A stretch of 6,959 bases of DNA from JBBQER01 sp052148155 (GTDB lineage: Bacteria; Actinomycetota; Acidimicrobiia; IMCC26256; PALSA-610): positions 1 through 6,959 of the forward strand of contig JBKQIY010000130.1 of NCBI GenBank assembly GCA_052148155.1, written 5' to 3'. Each line of letters starts with the position of its first letter. Positions within the stretch are counted from its first letter, which is position 1. This document shows, one piece after another, positions 6,207 through 6,959 of the stretch. Made by a program: the position numbers and the translations under genes. The notes under the pieces were generated by a model, which saw only the letters and a list, made by a program, of their open reading frames with translations, searched no databases and had not been told where the DNA came from.

Positions 6207-6959
6207 TGGAAACGCATCTTGTCGACGAGGAGAGCATCGACGGCCTCCTACAAGCCAGCGCAGTCTTCGGCCAACTCGGTGCCGATGCGCTCGGACTCGT
6301 CCGCGACGCACTCGTTCCTCGCGTCGTACACAACGGCGAGATGCTCATGCGCCAGGGCGACGCGGCAGATGGTCTGTACATCGTCGGGAGTGGACGCCTC
6401 CAGGTTGTGATCGAAAGGGAGGACGGCGCGACGAAAGTCATCAACGAGATCGGTCGCGGCGACGTGGTCGGCGAGATGGCACTGCTGACCGACAGTCCAC
6501 GCTCGGCCACGATCGTCGCCGTGCGCGAAAGCCAGATGCTTTTCCTCTCGAGCGACGCGTTCGCGCGCGTTGTGCAGTCGCACCCAGAAGCATTGCGCAC
6601 GATCTCCAGCGCGTTGATCTCCAAGCTGATGCACACGATTCGATATGGATCAACTGCGACTCCGGCAACAAGCATCAGCATTGTTCCGCTCGACGGCAGC
6701 CCGCCGGTTCGTGAACTCGGCGATCGGTTGGCGCGATCCTTGCGGCCATTGGTCGGTCCTGTGCCGGTCGTGCGCGCCGGCGACAGGCCGGCTGAACTGG
6801 GCAAAGCGTCGCCGCTTCGGCGCGCCGCGTGGCGCGAGCACCTCGAAACGGCAAATCGTGCCGTGATCTATATAACCGATCCAACGTTCGATCCCTGGAC
6901 CGACGAATGCGTCGCGAATTCTGATCTCGTCGTGCTGGCCGCGGCCGCCGCCAGCTCTA
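6206..6959 (+). CDS. Cyclic-nucleotide-domain protein, probable NTE/patatin-like phospholipase, cut by right edge
   Basis: 251 codons are present and the frame is still open at the edge. The start is ATG 6206, in a TGATG overlap with the previous gene. Residues about 14-140 form a cNMP-binding domain: RQGDAADGLYIVGSGRLQVV (about 49-68), then the cassette G89-E90-MALLTDSP-R99-S-A-T102, with the Glu and Arg needed for ligand kept. A second region follows from about 156 (SISIVPLDG...VRELGDRLARSL), then RAVIYITDPTFDPWTDECVA and NSDLVVLAAAA. From memory, this is the linker of bacterial NTE-type proteins, where 'Y..DP...W...C...AD.V..V' precedes the patatin domain (GGGxRG oxyanion loop, GxSxG Ser, DG/A Asp). 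Rv2565 of Mycobacterium tuberculosis has this layout. The patatin domain would lie beyond 6959 and is not seen. If present, it would deacylate phospholipids or lysophospholipids under cyclic-nucleotide control. Confidence 0.82.
   Translation, partial: METHLVDEESIDGLLQASAVFGQLGADALGLVRDALVPRVVHNGEMLMRQGDAADGLYIVGSGRLQVVIEREDGATKVINEIGRGDVVGEMALLTDSPRSATIVAVRESQMLFLSSDAFARVVQSHPEALRTISSALISKLMHTIRYGSTATPATSISIVPLDGSPPVRELGDRLARSLRPLVGPVPVVRAGDRPAELGKASPLRRAAWREHLETANRAVIYITDPTFDPWTDECVANSDLVVLAAAAASS

Noticed and set aside
5908..6804. 298-codon minus-strand open frame
   Set aside because: It mirrors the two cyclic-nucleotide-domain genes, is Arg/Ser/Thr-rich, and has no motif or ribosome site.

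Overview
The window is high-GC DNA with a strong G/C third-position bias, GTG as well as ATG starts, Shine-Dalgarno (SD) purine runs and one probable leaderless gene. Its protein families fit an actinobacterium (Actinomycetota). The lineage below phylum cannot be fixed from the sequence.

Left part (1-1549). A minus-strand gene of unknown function is cut by the left edge. Next to it lies the decayed catalytic half of a minus-strand phage-type tyrosine recombinase. It carries a frameshift just after its LGH motif, and a stop codon sits where the nucleophilic tyrosine should be. Its 3' end runs into four perfect tandem copies of a 13-bp unit. A small plus-strand GNAT acetyltransferase follows, probably started on a leaderless GTG. 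This part looks like the remains of an integrated element.

Middle (1550-2024). There are about 475 bp between convergent genes with no convincing coding content. The stretch holds several short hairpins and one perfect 14-bp palindrome, none followed by a T-run.

Right part (2025-6959). This is a coherent lipid and membrane module built as two divergent, translationally coupled gene pairs. Leftward runs an MMPL-family (RND superfamily) transporter of 743 aa, overlapping by one base (TGATG) a PlsC-like acyltransferase of 469 aa with a membrane-spanning C-terminal region. Rightward runs a 142-aa protein that is a lone cyclic-nucleotide-binding domain, also overlapping by one base (TGATG) a second cyclic-nucleotide-domain protein. 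The second protein has the layout of NTE/patatin-type phospholipases and leaves the window before its expected catalytic domain.

A plausible reading is a set for membrane-lipid turnover: acyl addition by the acyltransferase, lipid movement by MMPL, and deacylation by the patatin-like enzyme under cyclic-nucleotide control. The functional link is inferred from gene order, not shown directly. The 112-bp divergent spacer carries a duplicated GTCGAC-containing element that could be an operator.
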